Shown: positions 19,074-31,957, counted from the first letter of the stretch. The stretch is DNA of 64,000 nt from Methylomagnum ishizawai (GCF_900155475.1 NZ_FXAM01000001.1:2343501-2407500), one strand, 5' to 3'. Notes: a model not told the origin generated them from the sequence alone. Program-made: numbers and translations.

Positions 19074-19600
19074 TGAAGCCGTTCGCCAAGCGCTTATGCG
19101 CGTCGGTGTTGAGTCTGCTGTTCGTGGTGACGGACCTTTCCAAGGGGGTCGCGGCCTTGACCGAGAGCCAGTTGAAGGTCGCGCTGCTCTATAAGTTCGC
19201 CCAATTCACGGTTTGGCCCGCCCTGGCCGACGAGGCGTTCGATTTCTGCATCTTGGGCGAAAACCGGTTCGGGGAGGATTTGGATGCCTTGGTGGGGAAA
19301 AAACTCCACGACAAGCCTTTGAAGATCACCTATCCGGCCACCCCGGAAGCGGCCCGTGGCTGCCAACTCGCCTATCTCAATTTCCCGGATGCCAAACAGT
19401 TTGCCCATTGGATCGACATCTTGGCGTCCGCGCCCGTCCTCACGGTGAGCGAAAGCCCGGATGCTTGGCGGAAGGGCGTGATGGTCGTGTTCGAGGTGGA
19501 ACCCAATGGCGTCAGTTTCAGTATCAACCTCACCGCCGCCCGCGGTGCCAACCTTTCACTGAGCGCCCAGATGCTCAAGTTGGCGAAAGATGTCCGCTAA
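19073..19600 (+). CDS. YfiR-family periplasmic protein (DUF4154)
   Basis: A 175-residue exported protein. After a signal peptide the sequence reads LTESQLKVALLYKFAQFTVW and then DFCILGENRFGEDLDALVG, the hallmark start of the YfiR family. It ends ARGANLSLSAQMLKLAKDVR, also typical. YfiR in Pseudomonas is a periplasmic repressor that holds the CHASE8-domain diguanylate cyclase YfiN inactive. Here the nearby CHASE8-type protein is a hybrid histidine kinase, so this protein probably controls that kinase instead. It shares one base with the upstream receptor gene. No GGDEF gene is in the locus. Confidence 0.82.
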   Translation: MKPFAKRLCASVLSLLFVVTDLSKGVAALTESQLKVALLYKFAQFTVWPALADEAFDFCILGENRFGEDLDALVGKKLHDKPLKITYPATPEAARGCQLAYLNFPDAKQFAHWIDILASAPVLTVSESPDAWRKGVMVVFEVEPNGVSFSINLTAARGANLSLSAQMLKLAKDVR

Positions 19601-19760
19601 GCAAAAGCCGCCAGCCGGGCTATTATGGAAGACGGATTGCCTTGGCTTCGCCGCCCTGGTGCGGAAAAAGCCGTGCCTGGGTTCATATCCCAGGCAATCG
19701 CTTCCGCGGGCGGGAGGCGCACCGCCTATCCGCCGGGGGATGGGGGAGTTCTGGGGCGAT

Positions 19761-21788
19761 ATGAAATTGACCTGCAAGAGGATGCTGGTTTCTGCGCTGC
19801 CCTTCGCGCTGATGTTGTCGGGTGGAACCTCGTCCGCGGTGGAGACCAGCGAGCTTTTGGACATGAGCTTGGAACAGTTGATAAAGCTCGAAGTCACCAG
19901 CGTCGGCAAAAAACCCCAGCGCCAATCCCAGTCCCCCGCCGCCATTTTCGTGGTGCGCCAGGACGATATCCGCCGCAGTGGCGCGACCAGCCTGCCGGAC
20001 ATCCTGCGGATGGTGCCTGGTTTGGAGGTGGCCCGCATCGATTCCAACAAATGGGCGGTCTCCGCCCGTGGTTTCAACGGGCATTTCGCCAACAAGCTGC
20101 TGGTGCTGGTCGATGGCCGGACGGTCTATTCCCCTTCATTTTCAGGGGTTTATTGGGATATGCAGGATGTGATGCTGGAGGATGTCGAGCGCATCGAGGT
20201 GATTCGGGGACCGGGGGCGACTTTGTGGGGCGCGAACGCCGTGAACGGCGTCATCAACATCATGACCAAGGAGGCCGGGGACACCCAGGGCGGCTTGCTC
20301 AGCCTGGGCGGGGGTTCCATCGAGCAGGGCTTCGGCGCGGTCCGCTACGGGGGCAAATTGGGCGAGGGAACCTATGGCCGGGTCTATGGCAAGGGTTTCA
20401 ACCGCGCCAGCTTCACCACCATCGAGGGGACCGATAGCGGCGACCAATGGAACCGCGGGCAGGCCGGGTTCCGCGTGGACCGCAAATCCGAGGACGGCGG
20501 CGGTGCCACCCTGCAAGGGGACGCCTACGCCGGGAATGTCGATCAGCGCATCTCCCAGCCCGGCCTGGCCCCCCCCAGGATGGTCTATGGGCAGGACTAT
20601 GGGAGGATATCCGGGTTCAACCTCTTGGGGCGCTGGCGTAAGCCGTTGGGACCGGACTCCGAACTCACCGTCCAGGCTTATTACGACCACGCCTACCGCA
20701 ACGAAAGCTATGTGGTGCAGCAGCGGGATATGTACGATCTCGAATTGCAACATCGCTTCGTTCCGGCGGCGGGGCACGATGTGGTGTGGGGATTGGGTTA
20801 CCGCCTGAACCATGACCATTTCTCGGACCGGTTCCCGGTGGTCTTCGGCTCCCCCAGCCAGGACCGCCAACTCTTCAGCGCTTTCGTCCAGGACGAGATC
20901 GCCCTGGCCGGGCGCGAACTCAAGCTGACCTTCGGCTCCAAGTTCGAGCATAACGAATTCACCGGCTTCGAGGGCCAGCCGAATATCCGCTTGGCCTGGA
21001 CCCCCAACGACCAGCATACCCTGTGGGGGGCGGTTTCGCGCGCGGTCAGGATTCCCACGCGGGCCGAGAACGACGGGAGGATCACGATCCTGGTGGAACC
21101 GGGCGTGCCGGAAACCTTCGGTTTGCCCATCGTGGTGCGGACGCTGGGCAATCAGCATATGCAGGCCGAGGTGTTGATGGCCTATGAACTGGGTTATCGT
21201 TTCCTGCCCAGTCCGGCGTTCACCGCCGACTTGGCGCTGTTCTACAACAACTATGACCGGCTCCGCTCCACCACCACCCGCATCACGCCGGATTTCGCCA
21301 GGGGTGTCATCGACAATGAAGAAATCTTCGCCAACCAATACGGGGGCGAATCCTACGGCGCGGAATTGGCGTTGGACTGGAAGCCCCTGGATTTTTGGCA
21401 AGTGCAACTCGGATATACCCTCCTCAAGTTGAACCTGCACGGTGCCGATCCCTATGGCCCGCCCGCGATAGCCCGGAGCAGCCCGCAACAGCAGCTGACG
21501 CTGCGCTCCGGCGTGGCTTTGCCGCGCGGGGTTTCGCTCGATTTCTGGTTCCGCTATGTCGACCGGATCACCGCGGGCTTCCCCGACCTCCGCATGGCCC
21601 AGCCGGTCGATGCCTATGCCACCTTGGACGCCCGCTTGGCGTGGAAACCCTGGAAGGCGGTGGAGCTGGCCTTGGTGGGGCAGAATCTGCTCGAAAACCG
21701 CCATGTCGAATTCATCCAGGAAGGATTCGGGCCGGAGCCGACCCAGGTTCCCAGGAGCGTTTATTTGCAAATGGAGTGGCGGTTCTAA
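19761..21788 (+). CDS. TonB-dependent outer-membrane receptor (second of two)
   Basis: A 675-residue receptor. The start [19 protein letters not shown] gives a good signal peptide; the frame extends upstream to 19590 but that stretch does not look like coding sequence. The plug contains [39 protein letters not shown] and [20 protein letters not shown], closely fitting colicin-I/vitamin-B12-type receptors. The barrel ends YLQMEWRF with a terminal phenylalanine. It differs substantially from the first receptor at 17034, so they are probably not a recent duplication. The ligand is unknown. It lies between a YfiR-family gene and a CHASE8-type kinase. Confidence 0.88.
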   Translation: MKLTCKRMLVSALPFALMLSGGTSSAVETSELLDMSLEQLIKLEVTSVGKKPQRQSQSPAAIFVVRQDDIRRSGATSLPDILRMVPGLEVARIDSNKWAVSARGFNGHFANKLLVLVDGRTVYSPSFSGVYWDMQDVMLEDVERIEVIRGPGATLWGANAVNGVINIMTKEAGDTQGGLLSLGGGSIEQGFGAVRYGGKLGEGTYGRVYGKGFNRASFTTIEGTDSGDQWNRGQAGFRVDRKSEDGGGATLQGDAYAGNVDQRISQPGLAPPRMVYGQDYGRISGFNLLGRWRKPLGPDSELTVQAYYDHAYRNESYVVQQRDMYDLELQHRFVPAAGHDVVWGLGYRLNHDHFSDRFPVVFGSPSQDRQLFSAFVQDEIALAGRELKLTFGSKFEHNEFTGFEGQPNIRLAWTPNDQHTLWGAVSRAVRIPTRAENDGRITILVEPGVPETFGLPIVVRTLGNQHMQAEVLMAYELGYRFLPSPAFTADLALFYNNYDRLRSTTTRITPDFARGVIDNEEIFANQYGGESYGAELALDWKPLDFWQVQLGYTLLKLNLHGADPYGPPAIARSSPQQQLTLRSGVALPRGVSLDFWFRYVDRITAGFPDLRMAQPVDAYATLDARLAWKPWKAVELALVGQNLLENRHVEFIQEGFGPEPTQVPRSVYLQMEWRF

Positions 21789-21948
21789 ACCGGGGGACAT
21801 CCTCCGTGCGGACGCGAACTATCCGGCTGAATCCGGGCCGGTCCCCGCCTCCGCTGCCGGTCCCGATGGGGCCGGACGATATTCGGCCGCCGTGCTAATC
21901 GGCCCGGTGGCCCAAGCGCATACGTTATGTCATGGGAGAGTGTTGAGC

Positions 21949-24807
<2,859 letters not shown>

Positions 24808-24825
24808 CGGCTCGGGGGCGGTGCC

Positions 24826-25098
24826 TCAGGGCTTGGCGGGATTCTTCCGGTACAGCACGATCACATGGCCGACGGCCTGGATCAAGGTCGCGCCGGTTTG
24901 TTCCAATATCCCCGACACCATGATTTGCCGCTCTTCCCGGTCGGCGGCATTGACCCGCACCTTGATGAGTTCGTGGTGGTCCAGGGCCAGGTTGATTTCA
25001 TTCAGCACCGGCGGGGTGATGCCGTTGTGGCCGGTGATGACCACGGGTTTCAGGGCGTGGGCCTTGGCTTTCAGGAATTTTTTCAAATCCGATTTCAA
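24826..25098 (-). CDS. yhbY: YhbY-family ribosome-associated RNA-binding protein
   Basis: A 90-residue CRM-domain protein beginning [20 protein letters not shown] and containing [20 protein letters not shown], the family signature. YhbY binds pre-50S ribosomal particles. It is divergent from rlmE and only 18 bases from the end of the convergent kinase gene. In many gammaproteobacteria greA, yhbY and rlmE are neighbours; here the receptor-kinase locus separates greA from the other two. Confidence 0.93.
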   Translation of the reverse strand: MKSDLKKFLKAKAHALKPVVITGHNGITPPVLNEINLALDHHELIKVRVNAADREERQIMVSGILEQTGATLIQAVGHVIVLYRKNPAKP

Positions 25099-25142
25099 GT
25101 TGTGATCCTCGATGTACGATTCAAACGATGGCAGGTGCCGCC

Positions 25143-25763
25143 ATGGCGCGTAGCCGTAGCAGCGGACGCTGGTTGTCCGAGCATTTTTCCGACGAATATG
25201 TGAAGCTGGCCCAGGCCCAGGGTTATCGGTCGCGGGCGGTGTTCAAGCTGAAGGAATTGGACGAGCGGGAGCGCTTGTTCAAGCCCGGCATGGCGGTGAT
25301 CGACCTGGGCGCGGCCCCCGGCGGCTGGTCGCAGTACGCGGCGGAGCGGATCGGCAAAAGCGGCAAAATTATAGCCCTCGACCTCCTGCCCGTGGAAGCG
25401 ATGCCGGGGGTGGTGTTCATCCAGGGCGATTTCCGCGAGGAGGCGGTGTTGGAACAACTGCGGGCTGAACTCTCGGGGCAGTTGGCCGACCTGGTGTTGT
25501 CCGACATGGCTCCGAACACCACCGGCGTCAACGCGGTCGATCAAGCCCGCTCCATGGTCCTGGCAGAATTGGCGCTCGACACCGCCCGCGAAACCCTGAA
25601 ACCCGGCGGCGGTTTCGTGGTGAAGCTGTTCCAGGGGCCGGATTTCGACGCCTATGTCAAGGCGGCGCGGGAGGTGTTCGCCAAGGTCACGGTCAGGAAG
25701 CCCAAGGCTTCGCGGGACCGGAGCCCGGAGGTTTATCTGGTGGGTAAAGCGGCCCGCAAATGA
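25143..25763 (+). CDS. rlmE: 23S rRNA 2'-O-ribose methyltransferase RlmE
   Basis: A 206-residue FtsJ/RrmJ-type enzyme that methylates U2552 of 23S rRNA. It begins [20 protein letters not shown] and contains the SAM-binding motif [17 protein letters not shown], the catalytic ALDLLPVE and [12 protein letters not shown], and [13 protein letters not shown]. The catalytic K-D-K-E residues are therefore in place. The first ATG at 25128 would add MAGAA; the ATG at 25143 matches known N-termini. It is divergent from yhbY with about 45 bases between. The 238 bases after the gene hold no recognised feature. Confidence 0.95.
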   Translation: MARSRSSGRWLSEHFSDEYVKLAQAQGYRSRAVFKLKELDERERLFKPGMAVIDLGAAPGGWSQYAAERIGKSGKIIALDLLPVEAMPGVVFIQGDFREEAVLEQLRAELSGQLADLVLSDMAPNTTGVNAVDQARSMVLAELALDTARETLKPGGGFVVKLFQGPDFDAYVKAAREVFAKVTVRKPKASRDRSPEVYLVGKAARK

Positions 25764-26001
25764 AATACGGTTTGGATTTCCATGGTTTGGGGATCGGGCG
25801 AGTGGAAACCGCGGTCGGTTTGGCGGTTTGACGGCCCCCGGAGCTTCGCGCCCCGGAGGTCCGTGGACGGGGATCACTTGGGCGGTTTCAGGGGTTTGAT
25901 GTTCGCCAGGGTCGAGCTATCGCGTAGCCGTCGGATTTGGCGGGGAGGACTGGGAGCGCCCCGGCGCAAAGTCTCCGCCGCCGAGTTCGATAATCCCCGC
26001 C

Positions 26002-27141
26002 TCAATACTGCTGCCGCCCCATCCAGGCATCCGGCCCCTTCAACATCGCCGCTGGAATCTCAGGGGCCTCCCCGTTCTCCTCTTCCCCCAACCGTGGCCA
26101 GGCGTTCAGCACGGCCTTGACCAGGGTCGCCAGGGGAATCGCGAAGAACACCCCCCAGAATCCCCAAATCCCCCCGAAAAACAGGATGGCGACGATGATC
26201 GCCACCGGATGCAGGTTCACCACTTCCGAGAACAGCAAAGGGATCAACACCACCGCGTCCAAGGCCTGGATGATGGAATAGGCCAGGATCAAATACCAGA
26301 ATTCGTCGCCCATGCCCCATTGGAAGAAGGCCACGATCACCACCGGGAAAGTCACCAGGGTCGCGCCCACATAGGGGATGATGGCCGACAGTCCGATCAA
26401 CACCGCCAGCAACAGCGGATAGTTCAGCCCCATCAGGGCGAAGGTGGCGAGGCTCGCGATCAACAGCGCCAACACCTCGATGAACTTGCCGCGCACATAG
26501 TTCCCGATCTGCATGTCCACCTCGTCCCAGACCTTGCCCGATAGGTGGCGGTCCCTGGGCAGGTATTGGATGAACCAGGCCAGGATGCGCTCCTTGTCCT
26601 TGAGGAAGAAGAACACCAGGAACGGCATCAGGATCAGGTAGACGATCAAGGTGATGATGCTGACCAGGGAGGAATAGGAGTAGGTCAGCATCGATTGGCC
26701 CCAACTCAGTAAATCCTTGCGCATGGTGGCGGTAATCTCGACCAGTTGCGTCTCGGTGATGAAGCCGGGATAGCGTTGCGGCAATTCCATGATCAAGGTT
26801 TGGGCGCTGTTGGCCCAGGCCGGTAGCTGGGTGATGAATTGCATGCTTTGCTGGTAGAGCAGGGGCAGCAGCGCCACCAGCAGGAACAGCACGAAGGCCA
26901 GGAACAGCAGGTAGACCACCAGCACGGCGGCCAGCCGCGGCAGCTTGCGGCGCTCGCCCGCCTTGACGATGCCTTCCAGGAGATAGGCGATCACGCCGGC
27001 GGCGAACACCGGCATCAGCATCTTGCCCAGCCCGATCACCAGCCCGAAGCCCAGGGCCAGCAGTAGCGCGAGTGAAATCGCCTGGGTATTGGGCAGCACT
27101 TTCTTAATCCAATCGTGGGTCCATTCGCTCAGGGTTTGCAT
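26002..27141 (-). CDS. AI-2E/PerM-family membrane transporter
   Basis: A 379-residue polytopic inner-membrane protein. It starts MQTLSEWTHDWIKKVLPNTQ, followed by several hydrophobic segments, PFLVFFFLKDKERILAWF, and the conserved GLSAIIPYVGA and FFGGIWGFWGVFFAIPLATL near the C-terminus, all typical of the family. Members include exporters of small signals and Na+/H+ antiporters; the substrate here is unknown. The frame continues upstream past the start, but the chosen ATG matches family N-termini. It is divergent from the OmpA-like lipoprotein gene. Confidence 0.88.
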   Translation of the reverse strand: MQTLSEWTHDWIKKVLPNTQAISLALLLALGFGLVIGLGKMLMPVFAAGVIAYLLEGIVKAGERRKLPRLAAVLVVYLLFLAFVLFLLVALLPLLYQQSMQFITQLPAWANSAQTLIMELPQRYPGFITETQLVEITATMRKDLLSWGQSMLTYSYSSLVSIITLIVYLILMPFLVFFFLKDKERILAWFIQYLPRDRHLSGKVWDEVDMQIGNYVRGKFIEVLALLIASLATFALMGLNYPLLLAVLIGLSAIIPYVGATLVTFPVVIVAFFQWGMGDEFWYLILAYSIIQALDAVVLIPLLFSEVVNLHPVAIIVAILFFGGIWGFWGVFFAIPLATLVKAVLNAWPRLGEEENGEAPEIPAAMLKGPDAWMGRQQY

Positions 27142-27449
27142 AGCGGTATTTCTTATTGTTGTCGTGGCTTCCATTCCGGGGGGTGGTGACGGGGGGCGGT
27201 GTGGAAAACCCGCGTGGAAGCCTTGTTTATATTTTTCGATGGGGCGGGGTGGTCGGCGATGGATTCCGCCGGTCCCGTCGCGGGCGGTTCGCGGACCCCC
27301 ATTTCCGCCCACTGGCCGACTTTTATCCGTCGCAACGATAACATAACGCGGCCTCTGCCGCTCCGAAGGCGCATGCCCGCGTCCGGCGGGGAATGGCGGA
27401 GGCTCCAATGGCCTTCCGGCCCAATCACTACTGACACAGGAGCCACCCT
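27142..27449. other. Divergent intergenic region between the permease and the OmpA-like lipoprotein gene
   Basis: A 308-base stretch that should contain both promoters. CAGGAG lies just before the lipoprotein start at 27450. No promoter or operator was clear enough to report. Confidence 0.4.
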
Positions 27450-27974
27450 ATGCGTTTGCCAGCCGTATTGCTTGCGTCCCTATTCCTCGGCGCTTGCGTG
27501 ATGCAACAAACCTACGACCGCGAACACCAGTTGAACCAACAGCTCGAATCGGAGCTACAGTCGGAGCAGGTGCAAATACAGCAACTCAAGGACCGGCTGC
27601 GGATCACCATCGAGGACAGCATCCTCTATCCTTCCGGCCGGGCCGATCTCAGCCGGGAAGGGCGGGCCTTGCTCGACAAGTTGGCCCCCACCCTCCAGCA
27701 GGCCACCGACCATCGCATCGAAGTCGAAGGCTATACCGACGATGTGCCCGTCGGCCATCACCTCAAGGGCAAGTACAAAACCAATTGGGAACTCTCCTCC
27801 GCCCGTGCCGCCGGCGTGGTCGAATACCTGCAACGCAAGGGCATCGATCCCAGCCGGATGACGGCGGCCGGCCATGGCCAGTACCAGCCCGAAGGCGATA
27901 ACAGCACCGCGTCGGGGCGGGCCGAGAACCGGCGCATCGATATCGATTTGGTGCCCATCTACACCCAGAACTAA
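27450..27974 (+). CDS. OmpA-family lipoprotein
   Basis: A 174-residue protein with a lipobox ending FLGAC, then a short coiled-coil rich in Gln and Glu, and an OmpA-type C-terminal domain. The latter contains IEVEGYTDDVPV, NWELSSARAAGVVEYLQRKG, MTAAGHGQYQPEGDN and GRAENRRIDIDL, which together form the peptidoglycan-binding signature. It should anchor the outer membrane to the cell wall, as Pal and similar proteins do, but it is not next to tol genes. CAGGAG precedes the ATG. A strong hairpin follows the gene at 28002-28031. Confidence 0.88.
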   Translation: MRLPAVLLASLFLGACVMQQTYDREHQLNQQLESELQSEQVQIQQLKDRLRITIEDSILYPSGRADLSREGRALLDKLAPTLQQATDHRIEVEGYTDDVPVGHHLKGKYKTNWELSSARAAGVVEYLQRKGIDPSRMTAAGHGQYQPEGDNSTASGRAENRRIDIDLVPIYTQN

Positions 27975-28001
27975 GCCCCGCTGCCGCTGCCTGGGTATCG
28001 A

Positions 28002-28031
28002 TCCGGGGGATCAGCTCGATGATCCCCCGGA
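28002..28031 (+). terminator. Twelve-base-pair hairpin after the OmpA-like gene
   Basis: TCCGGGGGATCA and TGATCCCCCGGA pair perfectly around a six-base loop. No T-run follows, so it may be a transcript-stabilising or Rho-assisted end, not a classic terminator. Confidence 0.5.
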
Positions 28032-28083
28032 CGCCGCCGACTGCCGGGGGATGGGTCGGATATGGATTTTTTCGCGCAATAGA

Positions 28084-28099
28084 CCACAGGATATGGTGC
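28084..28099 (+). promoter_or_regulatory. NrdR box 1 candidate
   Basis: CCACAGGATATGGTGC fits the NrdR-box pattern (acaCwAtATaTwGtgt) at 11 of 16 positions, including the CAC/GTG arms. Its centre is 32 bases from the second site at 28116, matching the tandem spacing known for NrdR. Confidence 0.65.
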
Positions 28100-28129
28100 T
28101 TGACTCTAGGTTTTACCACACTCTATAGT
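28100..28129 (+). promoter_or_regulatory. Sigma-70-like promoter of nrdA
   Basis: TTGACT at 28100-28105 and TATAGT at 28124-28129 are separated by 18 bases. The -10 element lies inside the second NrdR-like box, so repressor binding would block polymerase. Confidence 0.6.
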
Positions 28130-28131
28130 GG
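28116..28131 (+). promoter_or_regulatory. NrdR box 2 candidate
   Basis: CCACACTCTATAGTGG fits the NrdR-box pattern with both CAC/GTG arms in place. It overlaps the -10 element of the nrdA promoter and is 32 bases, centre to centre, from box 1. Confidence 0.65.
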
Positions 28132-28160
28132 CGACCCTCAATAAGACCCAGGAGTCGTCC

Positions 28161-31046
28161 ATGCAGCCCGAAACCCGCCTGAATCCCCCGTCCGCCCATG
28201 CCCTCCCGCCCGAAGCCCCAGCCATCCACCCTGAACTCCAAGCCACCGACCCCGGTGCGCTGCGCGTCATCCGCCGCAACGGCAAAGTGACCCAATTCGA
28301 CGCCGGCAAGATCGGCGTCGCCATCACCAAGGCTTTCCTCGCGGTCGAGGGCGGTAGCGCTGCCGCCAGCCGCCGCATCCACGAAGTGGTGGAGGACCTC
28401 ACCGCCCAGGTGGCCGCCGCCTTGTCGCGGCGCCATCCGTCCGGTGGCACCCTCCATATCGAGGACATCCAGGACCAGGTCGAACTGGCCCTGATGCGTG
28501 GCGAGCATCACAAGGTGGCCCGCGCCTATGTGCTGTACCGCGAGGAACACGCCCGGCTCCGCGCCGAGCAGTCCAACGCGCAGCCGCCCGCCGAGGATGC
28601 GCTGCGCGTCACCCTGGCCGATGGCAGCCAGAAACCGCTGGATGGCGTGCGCTTGGGCCGTATCGTCGATGAAGCCTGCCGTGGATTGGCCGATGTCGAT
28701 GGCGCGTGGATCCTGGAGGAGACCCGCCGCAACCTGTTCGACGGCGTGCCGGAAAAAGACGTGGCCGCGGCTTTGTTGATGGCGGCGCGGACCCGCATCG
28801 AGCAGGAGCCGAATTATTCCCAGGTCACGGCGCGGCTGTTGCTCGACACCTTGCGCCGCGAGGCTTTGGGCTTCCTGGACCAGGGCGCGTCCGAAGCCAC
28901 CCAGGATGAGATGGCGGAACGCTACCCGGAATATTTCGCCGACTTCATCAAGCGCGGCGCGGAACTGGAACTGCTGTCGCCGGAATTGACCCGCTACGAC
29001 CTCAAGCGCCTGGGCGCGGCGCTCCAGCCGGAACGCGACCTGCTGTTCAACTACCTCGGGCTGCAAACCCTGTACGACCGTTATTTCATCCATCACGGGA
29101 ATATCCGGTTCGAGTTGCCGCAAGCCTTTTTCATGCGTGTCGCCATGGGCTTGGCCCTGAATGAGATCGACCGCGAGGCCAAGGCCATCGAATTCTACGG
29201 CCTGTTGTCGAGCTTCGATTTCATGAGTTCGACGCCGACCCTGTTCAACTCGGGCACGCTGCGCCCGCAGTTGTCGTCCTGCTACCTGACCACGGTGCCG
29301 GACGATCTGGAAGGCATCTATGGGGCCATCAAGGACAATGCCTTGCTGTCCAAATACGCCGGCGGTTTGGGCAACGACTGGACCCGCGTGCGGGGCTTGG
29401 GGGCGCATATCAAGGGCACGAATGGGAAATCGCAGGGCGTGGTGCCGTTCTTGAAAGTGGCGAACGATACCGCCGTGGCGGTCAACCAAGGCGGGAAGCG
29501 GTTGGGCGCGGTCTGTGCCTATCTCGAAACCTGGCACCTCGATATCGAAGAATTCCTCGACCTCCGCAAGAACACCGGCGACGACCGCCGCCGTACCCAC
29601 GACATGAACACCGCCAACTGGGTGCCGGACTTGTTCATGAAGCGGGTGGCCGAGGAAGGCCAATGGACCTTGTTCAGCCCCAGCGATACCCCGGACCTCC
29701 ACGACCTGACCGGCGCGGAATTCGAGCGGCGCTATACCGAATACGAGGCCAAGGTGGACCGGGGCGAAATTTCCCTCTTCAAGCGCCTACCCGCCGCGCA
29801 GTTGTGGCGCAAGATGCTGTCGATGCTGTTCGAGACGGGGCATCCTTGGGTCACGTTCAAAGACCCGTGCAATTTGCGGTATACCAACCGCCATACCGGG
29901 GCGGTGCATAGCTCCAATCTTTGCACCGAAATCACCCTGCACACCAATGACAGCGAAATCGCCGTCTGCAACCTGGGTTCGGTGAATCTGGCCGCGCATA
30001 TCACCGCCGACGGTGCCCTCGACGCCGCCAAGCTGGAACGAACCATTTCCACCGCCATGCGGATGCTCGATAACGTCATCGACGTCAACTATTACAGCGT
30101 GCCGCAAGCCCGCCGCTCCAACCTGCGCCACCGCCCGGTGGGCTTGGGGATCATGGGTTTCCAGGATGCGCTGTATAAGCTCGGCATCGCCTACGCCTCG
30201 CCGGAAGCCGTGGAATTCGCCGACCGCAGTATGGAACGGGTGAGTTACCATGCCATCAAAGCCTCCACCGATCTGGCCGAGGAGCGGGGCCGTTATTGCA
30301 GCTTCGAAGGTTCCTTGTGGAGCAAAGGCATCCTGCCCATCGATTCCATCGCGTTGGTGGAAGAGGCGCGGGGTGGCTATCTGCAAATGGATCGCTCGTC
30401 CACGCTGGATTGGGCGGCGCTGCGCGAGCGGGTCAAGACGGTGGGTATGCGGAACAGTAATACCATGGCCATCGCGCCGACGGCCACGATTTCCAATATC
30501 TGCGGAGTATCGCAGTCCATCGAGCCGACCTATCAAAACCTATTCGTGAAATCGAATTTGTCGGGGGAATTTACCGTGGTCAATCCGTATTTGGTGGCCG
30601 AGTTGAAAAAGCACGGCCTGTGGGATGCGGTGATGATTAACGACTTGAAGTATTACGACGGCAGCGTGCAGAAGATCGAGCGGGTGCCGGAGGCGGTGAA
30701 GCGGATGTACGCGACCGCGTTCGAGTTGGACGCCCGTTGGTTGATCGAGGCCGGTTCGCGGCGGCAGAAGTGGATCGACCAGGCGCAATCCTTGAACCTG
30801 TACATGGCCGAGCCTTCCGGCAAGAAGCTGGATAACCTGTATAAACTGGCCTGGATTCGCGGCCTCAAGACCACGTATTACCTCAGGACACTGGGCGCGA
30901 CCCATGTCGAGAAAAGCACGGCGTTCGACGGCAAGCTGAACGCGGTGAAGGGGCTGGTGCTGGACGCGGCGGCGGAGGATATCAAGCCGGTGGAAGGGGG
31001 CAAGGTGTGTTCGTTGGATGATCCTACTTGTGAGGCTTGTCAGTAA
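28161..31046 (+). CDS. nrdA: Class Ia ribonucleoside-diphosphate reductase, alpha subunit
   Basis: A 961-residue enzyme that reduces ribonucleoside diphosphates to deoxy forms. Two ATP-cone regulatory domains occupy about 30-240 (the first begins LRVIRRNGKVTQFDAGKI). The catalytic barrel has SSTPTLFNSGT, QLSSCYLTTV, the NLCTEI loop with catalytic Cys and Glu, and APTATISNICGVSQSIEP. The C-terminus ends CEACQ, the dithiol pair that re-reduces the active site. The double ATP-cone and the tail resemble Pseudomonas NrdA. The ATG at 28161 follows GGAG; a GTG at 28128 overlaps the promoter and is unlikely. The beta subunit gene nrdB is not adjacent. Confidence 0.96.
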   Translation: MQPETRLNPPSAHALPPEAPAIHPELQATDPGALRVIRRNGKVTQFDAGKIGVAITKAFLAVEGGSAAASRRIHEVVEDLTAQVAAALSRRHPSGGTLHIEDIQDQVELALMRGEHHKVARAYVLYREEHARLRAEQSNAQPPAEDALRVTLADGSQKPLDGVRLGRIVDEACRGLADVDGAWILEETRRNLFDGVPEKDVAAALLMAARTRIEQEPNYSQVTARLLLDTLRREALGFLDQGASEATQDEMAERYPEYFADFIKRGAELELLSPELTRYDLKRLGAALQPERDLLFNYLGLQTLYDRYFIHHGNIRFELPQAFFMRVAMGLALNEIDREAKAIEFYGLLSSFDFMSSTPTLFNSGTLRPQLSSCYLTTVPDDLEGIYGAIKDNALLSKYAGGLGNDWTRVRGLGAHIKGTNGKSQGVVPFLKVANDTAVAVNQGGKRLGAVCAYLETWHLDIEEFLDLRKNTGDDRRRTHDMNTANWVPDLFMKRVAEEGQWTLFSPSDTPDLHDLTGAEFERRYTEYEAKVDRGEISLFKRLPAAQLWRKMLSMLFETGHPWVTFKDPCNLRYTNRHTGAVHSSNLCTEITLHTNDSEIAVCNLGSVNLAAHITADGALDAAKLERTISTAMRMLDNVIDVNYYSVPQARRSNLRHRPVGLGIMGFQDALYKLGIAYASPEAVEFADRSMERVSYHAIKASTDLAEERGRYCSFEGSLWSKGILPIDSIALVEEARGGYLQMDRSSTLDWAALRERVKTVGMRNSNTMAIAPTATISNICGVSQSIEPTYQNLFVKSNLSGEFTVVNPYLVAELKKHGLWDAVMINDLKYYDGSVQKIERVPEAVKRMYATAFELDARWLIEAGSRRQKWIDQAQSLNLYMAEPSGKKLDNLYKLAWIRGLKTTYYLRTLGATHVEKSTAFDGKLNAVKGLVLDAAAEDIKPVEGGKVCSLDDPTCEACQ

Positions 31047-31063
31047 GCTATAATCTCGTTGGG

Positions 31064-31092
31064 TGGAATAGGCGGTATCCCGGCCTATTCCA
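31064..31092 (+). terminator. Hairpin after nrdA
   Basis: TGGAATAGGC and GCCTATTCCA pair over ten bases around a nine-base loop, 17 bases after the nrdA stop. No strong T-run follows. Confidence 0.45.
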
Positions 31093-31169
31093 TCTGTGGT
31101 TGTGGTTCCATATCCAGTGGATTCACATGTTATGCTATTCCTTCCTGTACGCAGGCGATCTCCTATAAT

Positions 31170-31912
31170 ATGAAACCCATCACTGTTATTCATTGGGGGC
31201 GGCTTGCCGCCCGGCTTATCAGATGCGGCGTCTATTTCCCGAGCATTTCCAAAGCGGTCCCTTTGATTGGACGGTCACCCCATTTCATTCTCTTAAAACA
31301 GTATTCTCTGGGGGGTTCGCTCCGGAGCGGGTGCTGCTTCCGCAATATATAAAATTCCTGCCGGCTCATAAGGTGGTATGCGACTATTCCGGCCTGCAAT
31401 TTGCCCATGCCTTGGCCAAAGAAAAACTGCGACCCTTCCGTAAGGGGCTACTGGCTCATAATCCAAACCCAAGTGCTGAATTGTTGAATAGCGAGATATA
31501 CCTGAACGCCATCGGCAGGTTCCGGCACACCTATACCAAGTTCGACGGTCTATGCCAGGAAAACCGTAGGATGGTATTTATCAGGTGGATAGGCTCTGGG
31601 TTATATACAAAACCAGATCAAAAAGGCCCGGGAAAAAGTATGGTGGAATCTATTATTGAGGATGATAATATATTTATGCTGGAAAGTCTGTTATCGGATA
31701 AATATCCAGAGCTGGATTTCAGGATTTACTATATACAATCCATTTATAAGGAACAGGTCGAGAGTGGTAAGAAGCTGGTGCTGAGTATTAGTCATTCTTC
31801 GGAAAGGCTCAGCACTTTGGTCATTCTGGAGGAGAATCCTGAAAATTATAATGGCGACGATAAGGCTTGGCAGGCGGCAGCGCTGGAGATCAGGAAACAG
31901 ATGGATTTTTAG
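31170..31912 (+). pseudogene. Papain-like (DUF1796-type) protein, apparently frameshifted near its start
   Basis: The natural start seems to be the ATG at 31170, reading MKPITVI. The family then continues SLGAACRPAYQMRRLF, but that is found one frame over, from about 31190. One missing T near 31190 would explain this. The second frame then runs 239 residues: SGPFDWTVTPFHSLKTVF, a hallmark of putative papain-like cysteine peptidases of the DUF1796 type, with the presumed catalytic Cys in GAAC. If TTG at 31193 is a real start, the intact protein would begin right at that motif and lack its first strand. The gene is more A+T-rich than nrdA. No partner genes are evident. Confidence 0.6.
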
Positions 31913-31957
31913 CCCGTGGTGGATACACCCGCTACCCAATTTCCACGTATTAGACAC

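Noticed and set aside
20142-21800. Long open frame antisense to the second TonB receptor
   Set aside because: The receptor has clear plug and barrel motifs; the antisense product has none.
28113-29702. Long open frame antisense to nrdA
   Set aside because: It crosses the nrdA promoter and start, and nrdA is unmistakable.
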